This document shows, piece by piece, positions 32,174 through 39,243 of a DNA stretch of 39,281 bases. This DNA comes from JBBDYG01 sp040901765. Lineage in GTDB: Bacteria > Planctomycetota > Planctomycetia > Pirellulales > Lacipirellulaceae. The DNA lies in contig JBBDYG010000046.1 of assembly GCA_040901765.1 (NCBI GenBank), forward strand, positions 1 to 39,281, read 5' to 3'. Made by a program: the position numbers and the translations under genes. A model generated the notes under the pieces. The model searched no databases. It was not told the DNA's origin and worked only from the letters and a program-made list of their open reading frames with translations. The first letter of the stretch is position 1. Every line of letters begins with the position of its first letter.

Positions 32174-33162
32174 GGCCGCTTGTCGACAGCTTCGGCCGTA
32201 TCCACACGAGCCTGCGGATTAGCGTCACCGATCGCTGCAACATCCGCTGTTTTTACTGCATGCCACTGGAGGACGTTCGTTTTCTGCCGCGGGCGGAGAT
32301 TCTTTCGTTCGAGGAAATCACCCGCTTCGCCCGCATCGCAGCCGAAATGGGCGTTCGCAAACTCCGGCTCACCGGGGGCGAGCCGCTCGTGCGGGCCGAG
32401 CTGTCGAAACTGATCGCCTCGCTCGCTGCCATTGACGGCATCGACGACCTCGCACTCACGACCAACGGCATCTTGCTCGTCGACCAAGCCTTTGCTCTTC
32501 GCGACGCGGGGCTTAAGCGTCTGAACATCAGCCTCGACACGCTCAGCGAAGCGACCTTCCAACGCATTTCGCGCCGAGAAGGCATCGACCGCGTGCTGGC
32601 CGGCATCGAAGCGGCGCAGCGCGCCGGCTTCGATTCGATCCGGCTCAACGCGGTGGCGATTCGCGGTATTACGGAAGACGACATTGCGCCGCTGGCCGGC
32701 TTTGCTCGCGACCGGGGTTTAGAACTGCGGTTCATCGAGTACATGCCGCTCGATGCCGAAGGCAAGTGGGACACGAATCAGGTGCTCTCGGGCGCAAAGA
32801 TTCGCGAGATTCTCGAAACGGAGTTTGGACCGCTCGTCCCGGCCAGGCGCGACGATCCGAGCCAACCCGCGCTTGATTTTGAGTTTGCCGATAGCATCGG
32901 CCGCATCGGGTTCATTAACCCCGTCACGCAACCGTTCTGCGGCGACTGCAATCGCCTGCGTCTAACGGCCGAAGGGCAGATTCGCAATTGTTTGTTTTCC
33001 ACCGTCGAATGGGACGCCCGCGCCCTGCTCCGCGGCGGCGGCAGCGATGACGAGCTAGAGCAGCTGGTCCGCGACTGCGTCGCCGCCAAGAAACCCGGCC
33101 ACGGAATCGATAGCCCCGACTTCCTCCGTCCCCAGCGCGCGATGTACCAAATCGGCGGATAA
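32113..33162 (+). CDS. moaA: GTP 3',8-cyclase (radical SAM)
   Basis: The product starts molybdopterin synthesis by radical rearrangement of GTP to 3',8-cyclo-dihydro-GTP. The 349 residues contain the radical-SAM CX3CX2C (Cys42, 46, 49 in DRCNIRCFYCMP), GGEP-type LRLTGGEPLVRAEL, the C-terminal cluster Cys276, 279 and 293, and the terminal Gly-Gly (YQIGG) needed for activity. The first 22 or so residues (with FQTTQRQAKPDLRPL) come from the palindromic repeat. The family homology begins at about VDSFGRIHTSLRISVTDRCN. No ATG, GTG or TTG exists in frame between the repeat and that region, so the repeat supplies the start codon. Met1, Met3 and Met6 are all inside its spacer. Confidence 0.96.
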   Translation: MNMTEMPTFQTTQRQAKPDLRPLVDSFGRIHTSLRISVTDRCNIRCFYCMPLEDVRFLPRAEILSFEEITRFARIAAEMGVRKLRLTGGEPLVRAELSKLIASLAAIDGIDDLALTTNGILLVDQAFALRDAGLKRLNISLDTLSEATFQRISRREGIDRVLAGIEAAQRAGFDSIRLNAVAIRGITEDDIAPLAGFARDRGLELRFIEYMPLDAEGKWDTNQVLSGAKIREILETEFGPLVPARRDDPSQPALDFEFADSIGRIGFINPVTQPFCGDCNRLRLTAEGQIRNCLFSTVEWDARALLRGGGSDDELEQLVRDCVAAKKPGHGIDSPDFLRPQRAMYQIGG

Positions 33163-33166
33163 CCTA

Positions 33167-33201
33167 AATCCGCAATCCGCAATCCGCAATCCGCATTCCG
33201 C
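33167..33201. repeat. Tandem heptamer array (AATCCGC) before cysteine desulfurase
   Basis: Four perfect AATCCGC units and one ATTCCGC unit end nine bases before the ATG of the next gene. The only sequence left between them is ATTTCCTCC, which has no SD. Confidence 0.9.
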
Positions 33202-33210
33202 ATTTCCTCC

Positions 33211-34371
33211 ATGCCTCGCATCTACTTCGACAACGCGGCGACGAGTTGGCCCAAGCCGGAGGCCGTGTATCGCGTCGTCGACGAGTGCCAGCGCACGATC
33301 GGTGCCGCCGCGGGGCGGGGCGGCTATCGCTCGGCGCTAGAGGCTGGCCGGAGCGTGGAACGCGCTCGGCAAAAGCTCGCCAACTTGCTCCACGCCGGAG
33401 ACACAAAACAAATTGTCTTTGCGTCCAATGGCACCGACGCGCTGAACCTTGCGATCCACGGTTTGTTGCGGCCCGGCGATCATGTCGTTACCACGGTCTG
33501 CGAGCACAACTCGGTGCTACGCCCCTTGCGGCACGCAATCGACACGCTCGGCTGTGAGGTCGATTACGTTTCGTGTGATTCGCAAGGCGTCGTCGCCGCG
33601 GCAACTGTGCAGGCAGTGCTGCGGTCCAACACACGGCTGGTGGCAATCGTACACGCCTCGAACGTGACCGGCGCGATTCAGCCAATCGCGGAAGTGGCCC
33701 GCTTCGTTCAGCCGCATCCCGCGCTGCTGCTGGTGGATGCCGCGCAATCGGTGGGCCGCGTGCCGATTGACTTGCGTGCCATGCCGATCGATCTCTTGGC
33801 CGCGCCGGGGCACAAGGGATTGCTTGGCCCGCTCGGCACCGGTTTTCTATTTGTCCGCGCTGGCGTGGAGTCGCAGTTATCGCCATTGCGACAGGGCGGC
33901 ACCGGCTCCCGCAGCAACGAAGATTCCCAGCCGCTACTGATGCCAGACAAATTTGAATCGGGCAACCTGAACGTGCCGGCGCTCGCCGGTTTGGCGGCAG
34001 GCATCGACTTTGTGCAACAACACGGCGTCGATTCCATTCGTCATCAGGAAGAGCAGCTAACTAAAGCGCTGATCGAAGGTTTGCAAGATCTGCCGGGAGT
34101 GACGGTCTACTGCCCAACCAATTCGCACGATCGCGTGGCCGTCGTGAGCATCGCCATCACGGGCTACGATCCGCACGAGTTGGCCGCCGTGCTCGATAGC
34201 TTGCACGGCATCGAATGCCGCGCGGGGTTGCACTGCGCCCCGCGGATGCACCAAGCCCTGGGGACGGAGAAACTTGGTGGCACGGTAAGATTCAGCTTGG
34301 GTTGCTTCACAACCACAGAGGAAGTCGAGACCGTCGTGGAAGCAGTGGGGCAGATTGCTAAGGCGAGTTGA
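33211..34371 (+). CDS. Cysteine desulfurase family protein (SufS/NifS type)
   Basis: This PLP enzyme is expected to release sulfur from cysteine as a protein persulfide. The 386 residues begin with YFDNAATSWPKP, carry the PLP lysine Lys202 in AAPGHKGLLGPLGTGF and the catalytic Cys342 in CRAGLHCAPRMH, and fit the stand-alone cysteine-desulfurase-family group (TIGR01977-like). Such proteins often serve as sulfur donors to MoaD-type carriers or to selenium use. The position directly after moaD, moaE and moaA makes sulfur supply to MoaD a natural inference. The start follows a tandem AATCCGC array and lacks an SD. No Fe-S scaffold gene (sufB, iscU) is in the window. Confidence 0.9.
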   Translation: MPRIYFDNAATSWPKPEAVYRVVDECQRTIGAAAGRGGYRSALEAGRSVERARQKLANLLHAGDTKQIVFASNGTDALNLAIHGLLRPGDHVVTTVCEHNSVLRPLRHAIDTLGCEVDYVSCDSQGVVAAATVQAVLRSNTRLVAIVHASNVTGAIQPIAEVARFVQPHPALLLVDAAQSVGRVPIDLRAMPIDLLAAPGHKGLLGPLGTGFLFVRAGVESQLSPLRQGGTGSRSNEDSQPLLMPDKFESGNLNVPALAGLAAGIDFVQQHGVDSIRHQEEQLTKALIEGLQDLPGVTVYCPTNSHDRVAVVSIAITGYDPHELAAVLDSLHGIECRAGLHCAPRMHQALGTEKLGGTVRFSLGCFTTTEEVETVVEAVGQIAKAS

Positions 34372-34372
34372 T

Positions 34373-34397
34373 CGCGTCGCAAGCGAACGCGGCTAAA
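34373..34397. repeat. 25-bp dispersed repeat, copy 2
   Basis: This is identical over 25 bases to 12,294-12,318. It starts one base after the cysteine desulfurase stop and runs straight into a heptamer array. Confidence 0.85.
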
Positions 34398-34439
34398 CTT
34401 CTTACTTCTGCCTTCTCACATCCCACATCTAACATCTTC
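34398..34439. repeat. Heptamer array (CTTCTTA to CATCTTC) before YkgJ gene
   Basis: Six 7-base units (CTTCTTA, CTTCTGC, CTTCTCA, CATCCCA, CATCTAA, CATCTTC) share the pattern of the arrays at 26,912 and 28,265. The next gene starts 54 bases later with its own SD. Confidence 0.8.
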
Positions 34440-34493
34440 CCCCCGCCGTGTTAAACTATCTCCGCACGGACTCCCTTCTCTCGCGAGGATCGC

Positions 34494-34937
34494 ATGAGCG
34501 ACGACGCCCAAATACCTGACAGTACCCCGCAGCCCTGGTACGCCGACGGCCTCAAATTCCAATGCACCGGCTGCGGCGATTGCTGCACGGGAGCGCCGGG
34601 GTACGTGTGGCTCAATCAGGCCGATACCGAGGCCCTCGCGGCCGAGGTGGGACTGAGCGTCGTGGAATTTGAACGTCGGTACGTGCGTAACGTCGGGGTG
34701 CGTAAGACGCTGAAAGAGCGGAAGAACTACGACTGCGTATTTCTCGATGGCGATACCCGCAAATGCAAGGTTTACAAGGCCCGGCCGCGCCAATGCCGCA
34801 CGTGGCCATTTTGGGACTCAAACCTCCGTACGCCGGAGACCTGGGCCGCCACCTGCGATGTCTGCCCCGGCAGCGGCACTGGTAAGCTCTACCAGCTCGA
34901 GGTTATTGAGGAGCAGCGAAGCGTGATCCGAGTGTAA
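34494..34937 (+). CDS. YkgJ family cysteine-cluster protein
   Basis: The product is 147 residues long. It has the family pattern of clustered cysteines: FQCTGCGDCCTGAPGYVWL (residues about 23-41), YDCVFLD and KCKVYKARPRQCRTWPFWDS in the middle, and ATCDVCPGSGTG near the end. These are thought to hold an iron-sulfur or zinc site, but the function is unsettled. GAGG five bases before the ATG supports the start. It follows the cysteine desulfurase after 122 bases of repeats, so a link with sulfur chemistry is possible but not shown. Confidence 0.85.
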   Translation: MSDDAQIPDSTPQPWYADGLKFQCTGCGDCCTGAPGYVWLNQADTEALAAEVGLSVVEFERRYVRNVGVRKTLKERKNYDCVFLDGDTRKCKVYKARPRQCRTWPFWDSNLRTPETWAATCDVCPGSGTGKLYQLEVIEEQRSVIRV

Positions 34938-35271
34938 CCGGCCGCTTGCGGCTTAGCGCCTTGCGGCAAACTTTGTCGGTTAGTTCAAGTTTGCTGGTTA
35001 TCGCGACGATGCTAAGCGGGGCAGACGGCACCGGCTTACGGGCCCGACCCTCGTTCGCTAATTTGACGGAAATTACCGCTGCGTCGGTAGTTACGACGAT
35101 TCGCCAGCGGCGGACGGATGCCCAGCGACGGTTAACTGTCGCTAAGTTCTTTGACAATCAGCATTTGTGACAAGTAAGGCAGCGATGCCTTACGAGCGCG
35201 ATGTCCGGGCATTTGTCACGCCTGGACGCTGCCGCGCCCCCTTGGCAACGCGCCGCCCAAGAACGGCAATC
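34938..35271. other. Non-coding region before HU gene, with inverted motif and hairpin
   Basis: The stretch carries GCCGCTTGCGGCTTAGC at 34,941-34,957, the inverse of the motif at 16,428-16,444. A 7-bp hairpin (GTAAGGC at 35,174-35,180, GCCTTAC at 35,187-35,193) comes later. A 74-codon frame from a TTG (34,946-35,170) has a hydrophobic start but begins in the repeat, lacks an SD and looks like no known family, so it is not called a gene. Confidence 0.55.
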
Positions 35272-35300
35272 TTGACACTAACCGTTGCCACTATTACACT
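35272..35300 (+). promoter_or_regulatory. Sigma70-type promoter of the HU gene
   Basis: TTGACA (35,272-35,277), 17 bases, then TACACT (35,295-35,300). The -35 is perfect and four of six -10 bases match, including the key T1, A2 and T6. It predicts a leader of about 65 bases before the HU start codon. This is the best promoter match that I saw in the window. Confidence 0.65.
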
Positions 35301-35371
35301 TGGAGCATGACAGCGGTCGTTGGAGAGGGCCTGTTTTTGCCCGGCTGCCTTTCCGAAAAGGGGAATCTGTC

Positions 35372-35788
35372 GTGACCAAAAAAGAGATCGTCAAGACCAT
35401 CTCCGAGGAGATCGGGATGACGCAGCTCAAGACCAAGGAGATCGTGCAGAAAACGTTCGACGCGATCGTACGGACCCTGGTCGAGGATAGTCGAATCGAG
35501 CTGCGGAACTTCGGAGTTTTTGAGGTCAAGAAACGCGCCGCCCGCAAGGCCCGCAACCCACGGACCGGCGACAAGGTCTCGGTTCCCGAGAAATTTGTGG
35601 TCACGTTCAAGCCCGGCAAGGAGATGGAAGAACGAGTCAAGCAGCTTGAATTAGAACGACAGCAGGCAATCGACCGGGCGGCCCAACAGGCTGCCGCCGC
35701 CGCTAGTAACGGCTCGGCGATCGAGGGGAGCCGAAACGCTGCCGCCGCTTCACGTTACGACTCGCCGCCCTGGAATTCTGGCGGCTGA
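35372..35788 (+). CDS. hup: HU-family DNA-binding protein with extended C-terminal tail
   Basis: This nucleoid protein bends and compacts DNA as a dimer. The first 90 or so residues match HU/IHF: TKKEIVKTISEEIGMTQLKT at the start, then IELRNFGVFEVKKRAARKAR and the flexible-arm signature RNPRTGDKVSVPEKFVVTFK. A tail of nearly 50 residues follows, about 95-138, starting as a charged helix (VKQLELERQQAIDRAAQQAA) and ending Ala/Ser-rich (SPPWNSGG). Typical HU is about 90 residues, so the total of 138 is unusual. The GTG at 35,372, with AAGGGGA seven bases before it, is preferred to an upstream frame reaching 35,285. A sigma70-type promoter lies upstream. Confidence 0.92.
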   Translation: MTKKEIVKTISEEIGMTQLKTKEIVQKTFDAIVRTLVEDSRIELRNFGVFEVKKRAARKARNPRTGDKVSVPEKFVVTFKPGKEMEERVKQLELERQQAIDRAAQQAAAAASNGSAIEGSRNAAAASRYDSPPWNSGG

Positions 35789-36136
35789 CAAACCAACAAT
35801 CAAACGCAGGTCGGCTTTCCCACACGCCGTTTCCTGTCCGGCGGTCCCGCAACCGCCCATTCGGCCCCGTCCCTGTCAAGGATTGGCTTTCCCCCAAGAC
35901 TGATCTCGGCGCAGATTCGCCCGAACGCTAATCTCCGCCCGCTTTTCGATTTTCGGCCGAGGTCCAGCGACCTTTTCTGCCCTCGGCCAAACGCTCCATC
36001 GGTTCGCTAGCGCTTCGCGGCGTCTCTGCGGAGAAGTCGTATCGCGCGGGCGCGCCATTGGACTGTGCGGCATCGCTTGGCGATGCCGGTCCGCGCACGG
36101 ATGCGCGGAGCTTGTCACTCGGAGGAGTTGAACCCC
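35789..36136. other. Non-coding gap between HU and small lipoprotein genes
   Basis: No gene was found in these 348 bases. GGCCGAGG and CCTCGGCC (about 35,951-35,990) form a stem with a loop of about 20 bases and could end HU transcription. GGCATCGC-TTG-GCGATGCC (36,069-36,087) forms a tight 8-bp hairpin. The downstream gene's SD (GGAGGA at 36,121-36,126) lies at the end. Confidence 0.5.
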
Positions 36137-36355
36137 ATGCGTAAGTGGCTCCTGGCAATCGTGGCTGGCGTCACGCTCGCGGCGAACAGCGGCTGTTTGA
36201 TTCCGATTTACTCGGCCGATCCAGCCCGGCGCGCGAAGCAACTGATCTACACGTCCGAGGATCTCCGGCAGTTCCTCGACGAATGGGAACGGATTTGGTT
36301 CCTGGATCAGCCCAGCCACATGACACCGCTAAGCACCCACGGCGGCATTATCTAA
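36137..36355 (+). CDS. Small exported (probable lipo-) protein
   Basis: The product is 72 residues long. A signal (KWLLAIVAGVTLAANSGC) ends in a Cys that may be lipidated, although Asn and Ser before the Gly make the lipobox imperfect. The mature part (about 53 residues, SADPARRAKQLIYTSEDLRQ, then WERIWFLDQPSHMTPLSTHG) is short, charged and Trp-rich, and I recall similar small proteins in related planctomycetes. No function is known. GGAGGA ten bases before the ATG at 36,137 supports the start. A longer in-frame reading to 36,065 would hide the signal. Confidence 0.75.
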   Translation: MRKWLLAIVAGVTLAANSGCLIPIYSADPARRAKQLIYTSEDLRQFLDEWERIWFLDQPSHMTPLSTHGGII

Positions 36356-36440
36356 CGCCCGCGGTGCGCTCGCGTTGTAAGAAATACAAGTCATCGCGAG
36401 ATCACTTGACCGCTCGGGGTACGCGCTGAGAGCCAGGCCC

Positions 36441-36511
36441 GTTTGTAGTTCCGCCTTGAGGCGGTATTTTGGAGTCTGCCAAAAGAACCGCCTGAAGGCC
36501 GGACTACAAAC
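36441..36511. repeat. 71-bp inverted repeat (GTTTGTAGTTCCGCC family) before pyrD
   Basis: Inverse arms of about 16 bases (GTTTGTAGTTCCGCCT at 36,441 and AGGCCGGACTACAAAC at 36,496-36,511) match at 14 of 16 positions. A second, inner pair (CCGCCT-type) adds to the stem. It ends 17 bases before the pyrD start. Confidence 0.8.
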
Positions 36512-36528
36512 TTGCTGTTTGCGCTTCC

Positions 36529-37470
36529 ATGCTCTCCACTACCAGCACTGGTCCACCCGCGCTCGAAGTCGAGCTAGGGCGGCTGCGGTTGCCCAATCCG
36601 ATCGTGGCGGCCTCCGGCACGTTCGGCTATGCCCGCGAGATGGCGGGCCTCGTGGACCTCAGCCGGCTCGGCGGCATTGTGCCTAAGACCATAACGCAGG
36701 AGCCGCGGCAGGGCAACGCGCCTTGGCGGACGATTGAAACATCGGCGGGAATGCTCAATTCGATCGGCCTCGACAACGACGGCATCGAGGCGTTCATCGA
36801 GCACCACCTGCCCTATCTAGCGGGTCTCGGCGTGCCGATTATTGTGAGCGTCGCGGGCCGCACGCAAGACGAATTCACCCAACTCACTGCCCGCATCAGC
36901 GAAGTGCCCGGCGCGGCGGCGGTGGAGCTTAATATTTCCTGCCCGAATGTTTCAGGCGGCGTCGATTTCGGCACCGAACCCGCGATGTGCGAGCGATTGG
37001 TCGCCGAGTGCCGGGCCGCGAGCCATCTACCGATCATCGCCAAGCTGACGCCCAACGTGACGAGCATCGCTGCAATGGCCCGCGCTGCCGAAGCTGGCGG
37101 CGCGGATGCCCTGGCAGTCATTAACACTTGCCTGGGAATGGCCGTCGATTGGCGCCGCCGCCGGCCGATGCTGGGCAACGGAATGGGCGGCCTCAGCGGC
37201 CCTGCCATCAAACCCATCGCCCTGCGCTGCGTCTACCAAGCCGCCCAAGCGACCAAAACTCCGATCATCGGCATCGGCGGCATCGCCACTGTCAACGACG
37301 TGATGGAATTCCTCGTAGCGGGCGCGACGGCCGTTCAACTCGGCACCGTGAACTTCTACAATCCAAAGGCCTCCATGGAAGTCCTCGACGCCCTGCCAGC
37401 CGCACTGGCCGAAATCGGCGCGAAGAGCATCCAAGAAGTCGTCGGCACTTTGCAAACGCAATTAAAATGA
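36529..37470 (+). CDS. pyrD: Dihydroorotate dehydrogenase, class 1B catalytic subunit
   Basis: The product oxidises dihydroorotate to orotate in pyrimidine synthesis using bound FMN. The 313 residues show the class 1 features: PNPIVAASGTFGYAREMAGL, the GIVPKTIT loop, TSAGMLNSIGLDNDG, and the catalytic Cys138 in AVELNISCPNVSGG, which marks class 1 rather than the Ser of class 2. The FMN-phosphate motif GIGGIATVNDVMEFLVAGAT is intact. Class 1B needs the PyrK electron-transfer subunit, which is not in the window. The start has no SD. An inverted repeat lies immediately upstream, and another covers the 3' gap after its stop. Confidence 0.94.
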   Translation: MLSTTSTGPPALEVELGRLRLPNPIVAASGTFGYAREMAGLVDLSRLGGIVPKTITQEPRQGNAPWRTIETSAGMLNSIGLDNDGIEAFIEHHLPYLAGLGVPIIVSVAGRTQDEFTQLTARISEVPGAAAVELNISCPNVSGGVDFGTEPAMCERLVAECRAASHLPIIAKLTPNVTSIAAMARAAEAGGADALAVINTCLGMAVDWRRRRPMLGNGMGGLSGPAIKPIALRCVYQAAQATKTPIIGIGGIATVNDVMEFLVAGATAVQLGTVNFYNPKASMEVLDALPAALAEIGAKSIQEVVGTLQTQLK

Positions 37471-37645
37471 GCCACGGATGAAACACGGATCAAACACAGA
37501 TAAGAAGAAAGAACACTGTTCGGCGCTAATTTACACTAATCCAGTAGGAGCATAAGCTTGACACTTTTCATTAGCGTCGATTAGCGCAGATTAGCGTTCT
37601 CAATCTTTTCTTCATCCGTGTTTAAGCCGTGTTTAATCCGTGGCT
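37470..37645. repeat. CCACGGAT inverted element between pyrD and trpS
   Basis: Nineteen-base outer arms (37,470-37,488 and 37,627-37,645) match as inverse copies at 18 positions. Inner degenerate units of ATTAGCG and CTAAT type (about 37,525-37,545 and 37,570-37,595) form a second inverted layer. It fills almost all of the 201-base gap and touches the pyrD stop. Confidence 0.8.
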
Positions 37646-37671
37646 AAGAACTAAACCAATCCGAAATAAAT

Positions 37672-38640
37672 ATGCGTGTACTCAGCGGTATCCAACCGAC
37701 CGGCCGGTTTCACTGGGGCAACTACTTCGGCGCCATCCGCCAGTACATCGACTTGCAGGATGCCGGCGAGTCATACTACTTCATCGCGAACCTCCACGCG
37801 CTGACGACAGTTCGCGACCCCAAAGAACTGCGGCAACTGACGCTCGATGCGGCAATCGATCTGATCGCGCTCGGACTCGACCCCGAACGGGCGATTCTGT
37901 TCGTGCAATCCGACGTGCCCGAGGTGAGCGAGCTGTGTTGGCTGCTGATGACCGGCGCGCCGATGGGCCTGCTCGAACGCTGCCATGCTTACAAGGACAA
38001 GAAGGCGAAAGGCCTGAACGCCGACGCGGGGCTGTTTACCTACCCAGTGCTGATGTCCGCCGACATTTTGGCCTACGACGCCGACATCGTGCCCGTGGGT
38101 GAAGACCAGTTACAGCACATCGAAGTCTGCCGCGACCTGGCCGGCAGCTTCAACCATCATTACGGCGAAACGTTCGTGATGCCCAAAGGCAAAATTCTCG
38201 ATTCGTCGGCCCGCGTGCCGGGCACCGATGGCGAGAAGATGTCCAAGAGCTACAACAACACGCTCGCCGTATTCGAAGACGCCAAGGTGCAGCGCAAGCA
38301 GATCATGCGAATCGTGACCGACTCGCGGCCGATGGACCAGCCGAAGGAACCCGCGGGCGACGTGCTGTTCGATCTCTACTCGCTGATGGCGACCGACGCC
38401 GAACGCGAGCAAATGACCGCACTCTATCACCGCGGCGGCTTCGGCTACGGTGAAATCAAGAAGGTGCTGGCTGACGCGGCGGAACGCTATTTCGCCGAGG
38501 CCCGCGCTCGACGAGCGGAGTTGTCGGCGAAGCCGGATTACATTCGCGATGTGTTGGCTGCTGGGGCGGTGAAGGCGCGAAAGAAGGCGGGGGAGGTGTT
38601 GAAGCGGGCGCAGACGGCGTGTGGGTTGCGCGGAGTGTAA
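37672..38640 (+). CDS. trpS: Tryptophanyl-tRNA synthetase
   Basis: The product charges tRNA-Trp with tryptophan. The 322 residues match the length of bacterial class Ic enzymes. The HIGH-type motif is HWGN (residues 14-17 in GRFHWGNYFGA), and the KMSKS loop is Lys189-Ser193. SGIQPTG and LMSADILAYDADIVPVGEDQ, typical of the family, are also present. The start at 37,672 has no SD. The next gene follows by 30 bases. Confidence 0.97.
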   Translation: MRVLSGIQPTGRFHWGNYFGAIRQYIDLQDAGESYYFIANLHALTTVRDPKELRQLTLDAAIDLIALGLDPERAILFVQSDVPEVSELCWLLMTGAPMGLLERCHAYKDKKAKGLNADAGLFTYPVLMSADILAYDADIVPVGEDQLQHIEVCRDLAGSFNHHYGETFVMPKGKILDSSARVPGTDGEKMSKSYNNTLAVFEDAKVQRKQIMRIVTDSRPMDQPKEPAGDVLFDLYSLMATDAEREQMTALYHRGGFGYGEIKKVLADAAERYFAEARARRAELSAKPDYIRDVLAAGAVKARKKAGEVLKRAQTACGLRGV

Positions 38641-38670
38641 GGCTTACAATAGACAAACGGGCGGTTGGAT

Positions 38671-39243
38671 ATGGCACTCGATATTTTACATAAGCGATAC
38701 AAAGACTGCCGCTCACAGTTTCTCTCTGAGGCGCTGGAACATGCCAAGATGCTGTGCGTACCACCTGATACATTTGTTGTCGGTCGAAAGCGCTCCGATC
38801 AGTATTGGCTTCGACTCTTCTCGTCATCCTCGGAAAAGGTGACGTCAGAACACGTCGGCAACTTCCTAAGCTCATTTCAGCTCACTAACCGTGTTGGATG
38901 GGATCGGAGACGCGTCGCGGACCTCATAAACAAATTCCGTAATCGAATCGTTTCGGATATCGGAAGCGCGGTTACGGGGTTATCATTAGACCTACCTAGC
39001 TGCATCACGACTAAAATTAAGGGGCAGCGAACCTCTGCGGCAAGTAAGGTTGCGTTCTTCGCCAAGCCGCGGGAGGAAGTTTTTATCTGGGACATTAACG
39101 CAACGCGATCGGCGCGGTTTCGCGATTGGCTGAGAACGAGAGTAGCCAAGCCGAGGTCGTTTGATCGACTGTATACACGTGATGGCAAGCATGATTATGC
39201 TTCATTTTGGAACGCCTGCACTCAAGCTCTAGCAGCCCGTTGA
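38671..39243 (+). CDS. Unrecognised protein, atypically AT-rich gene
   Basis: The product is 190 residues long. I do not recognise a family. Seen features are a charged N-terminus (LDILHKRYKDCRSQFLSEAL), a helical middle (SSSSEKVTSEHVGNFLSSFQ) and a C-terminal part with SAASKVAFFAKPREEVFIWD and FWNACTQALAAR. The latter loosely recalls proteins with an SK-x-FF-x-P-x-I-x-D pattern, but this is weak. The coding sequence is visibly less GC-rich than trpS upstream and lacks its codon bias, which suggests a recent acquisition. The ATG at 38,671 is preferred over a TTG two codons earlier. No SD is clear. The 38 bases after its stop reach the window end. Confidence 0.6.
   Translation: MALDILHKRYKDCRSQFLSEALEHAKMLCVPPDTFVVGRKRSDQYWLRLFSSSSEKVTSEHVGNFLSSFQLTNRVGWDRRRVADLINKFRNRIVSDIGSAVTGLSLDLPSCITTKIKGQRTSAASKVAFFAKPREEVFIWDINATRSARFRDWLRTRVAKPRSFDRLYTRDGKHDYASFWNACTQALAAR

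Noticed and set aside
33167..33201. Tandem repeats as a CRISPR array
   Set aside because: Units are only 7 bases with no spacers, and no cas genes are present in the window.
34946..35170. 74-residue frame from a TTG with a hydrophobic start
   Set aside because: It begins in a repeat, has a weak start codon and no SD, and matches no family. The opposite-strand frame is equally long and equally unlikely.
37558..37563. TTGACA as a -35 element for trpS
   Set aside because: No acceptable -10 lies 16-18 bases downstream, and it is inside the inverted element.
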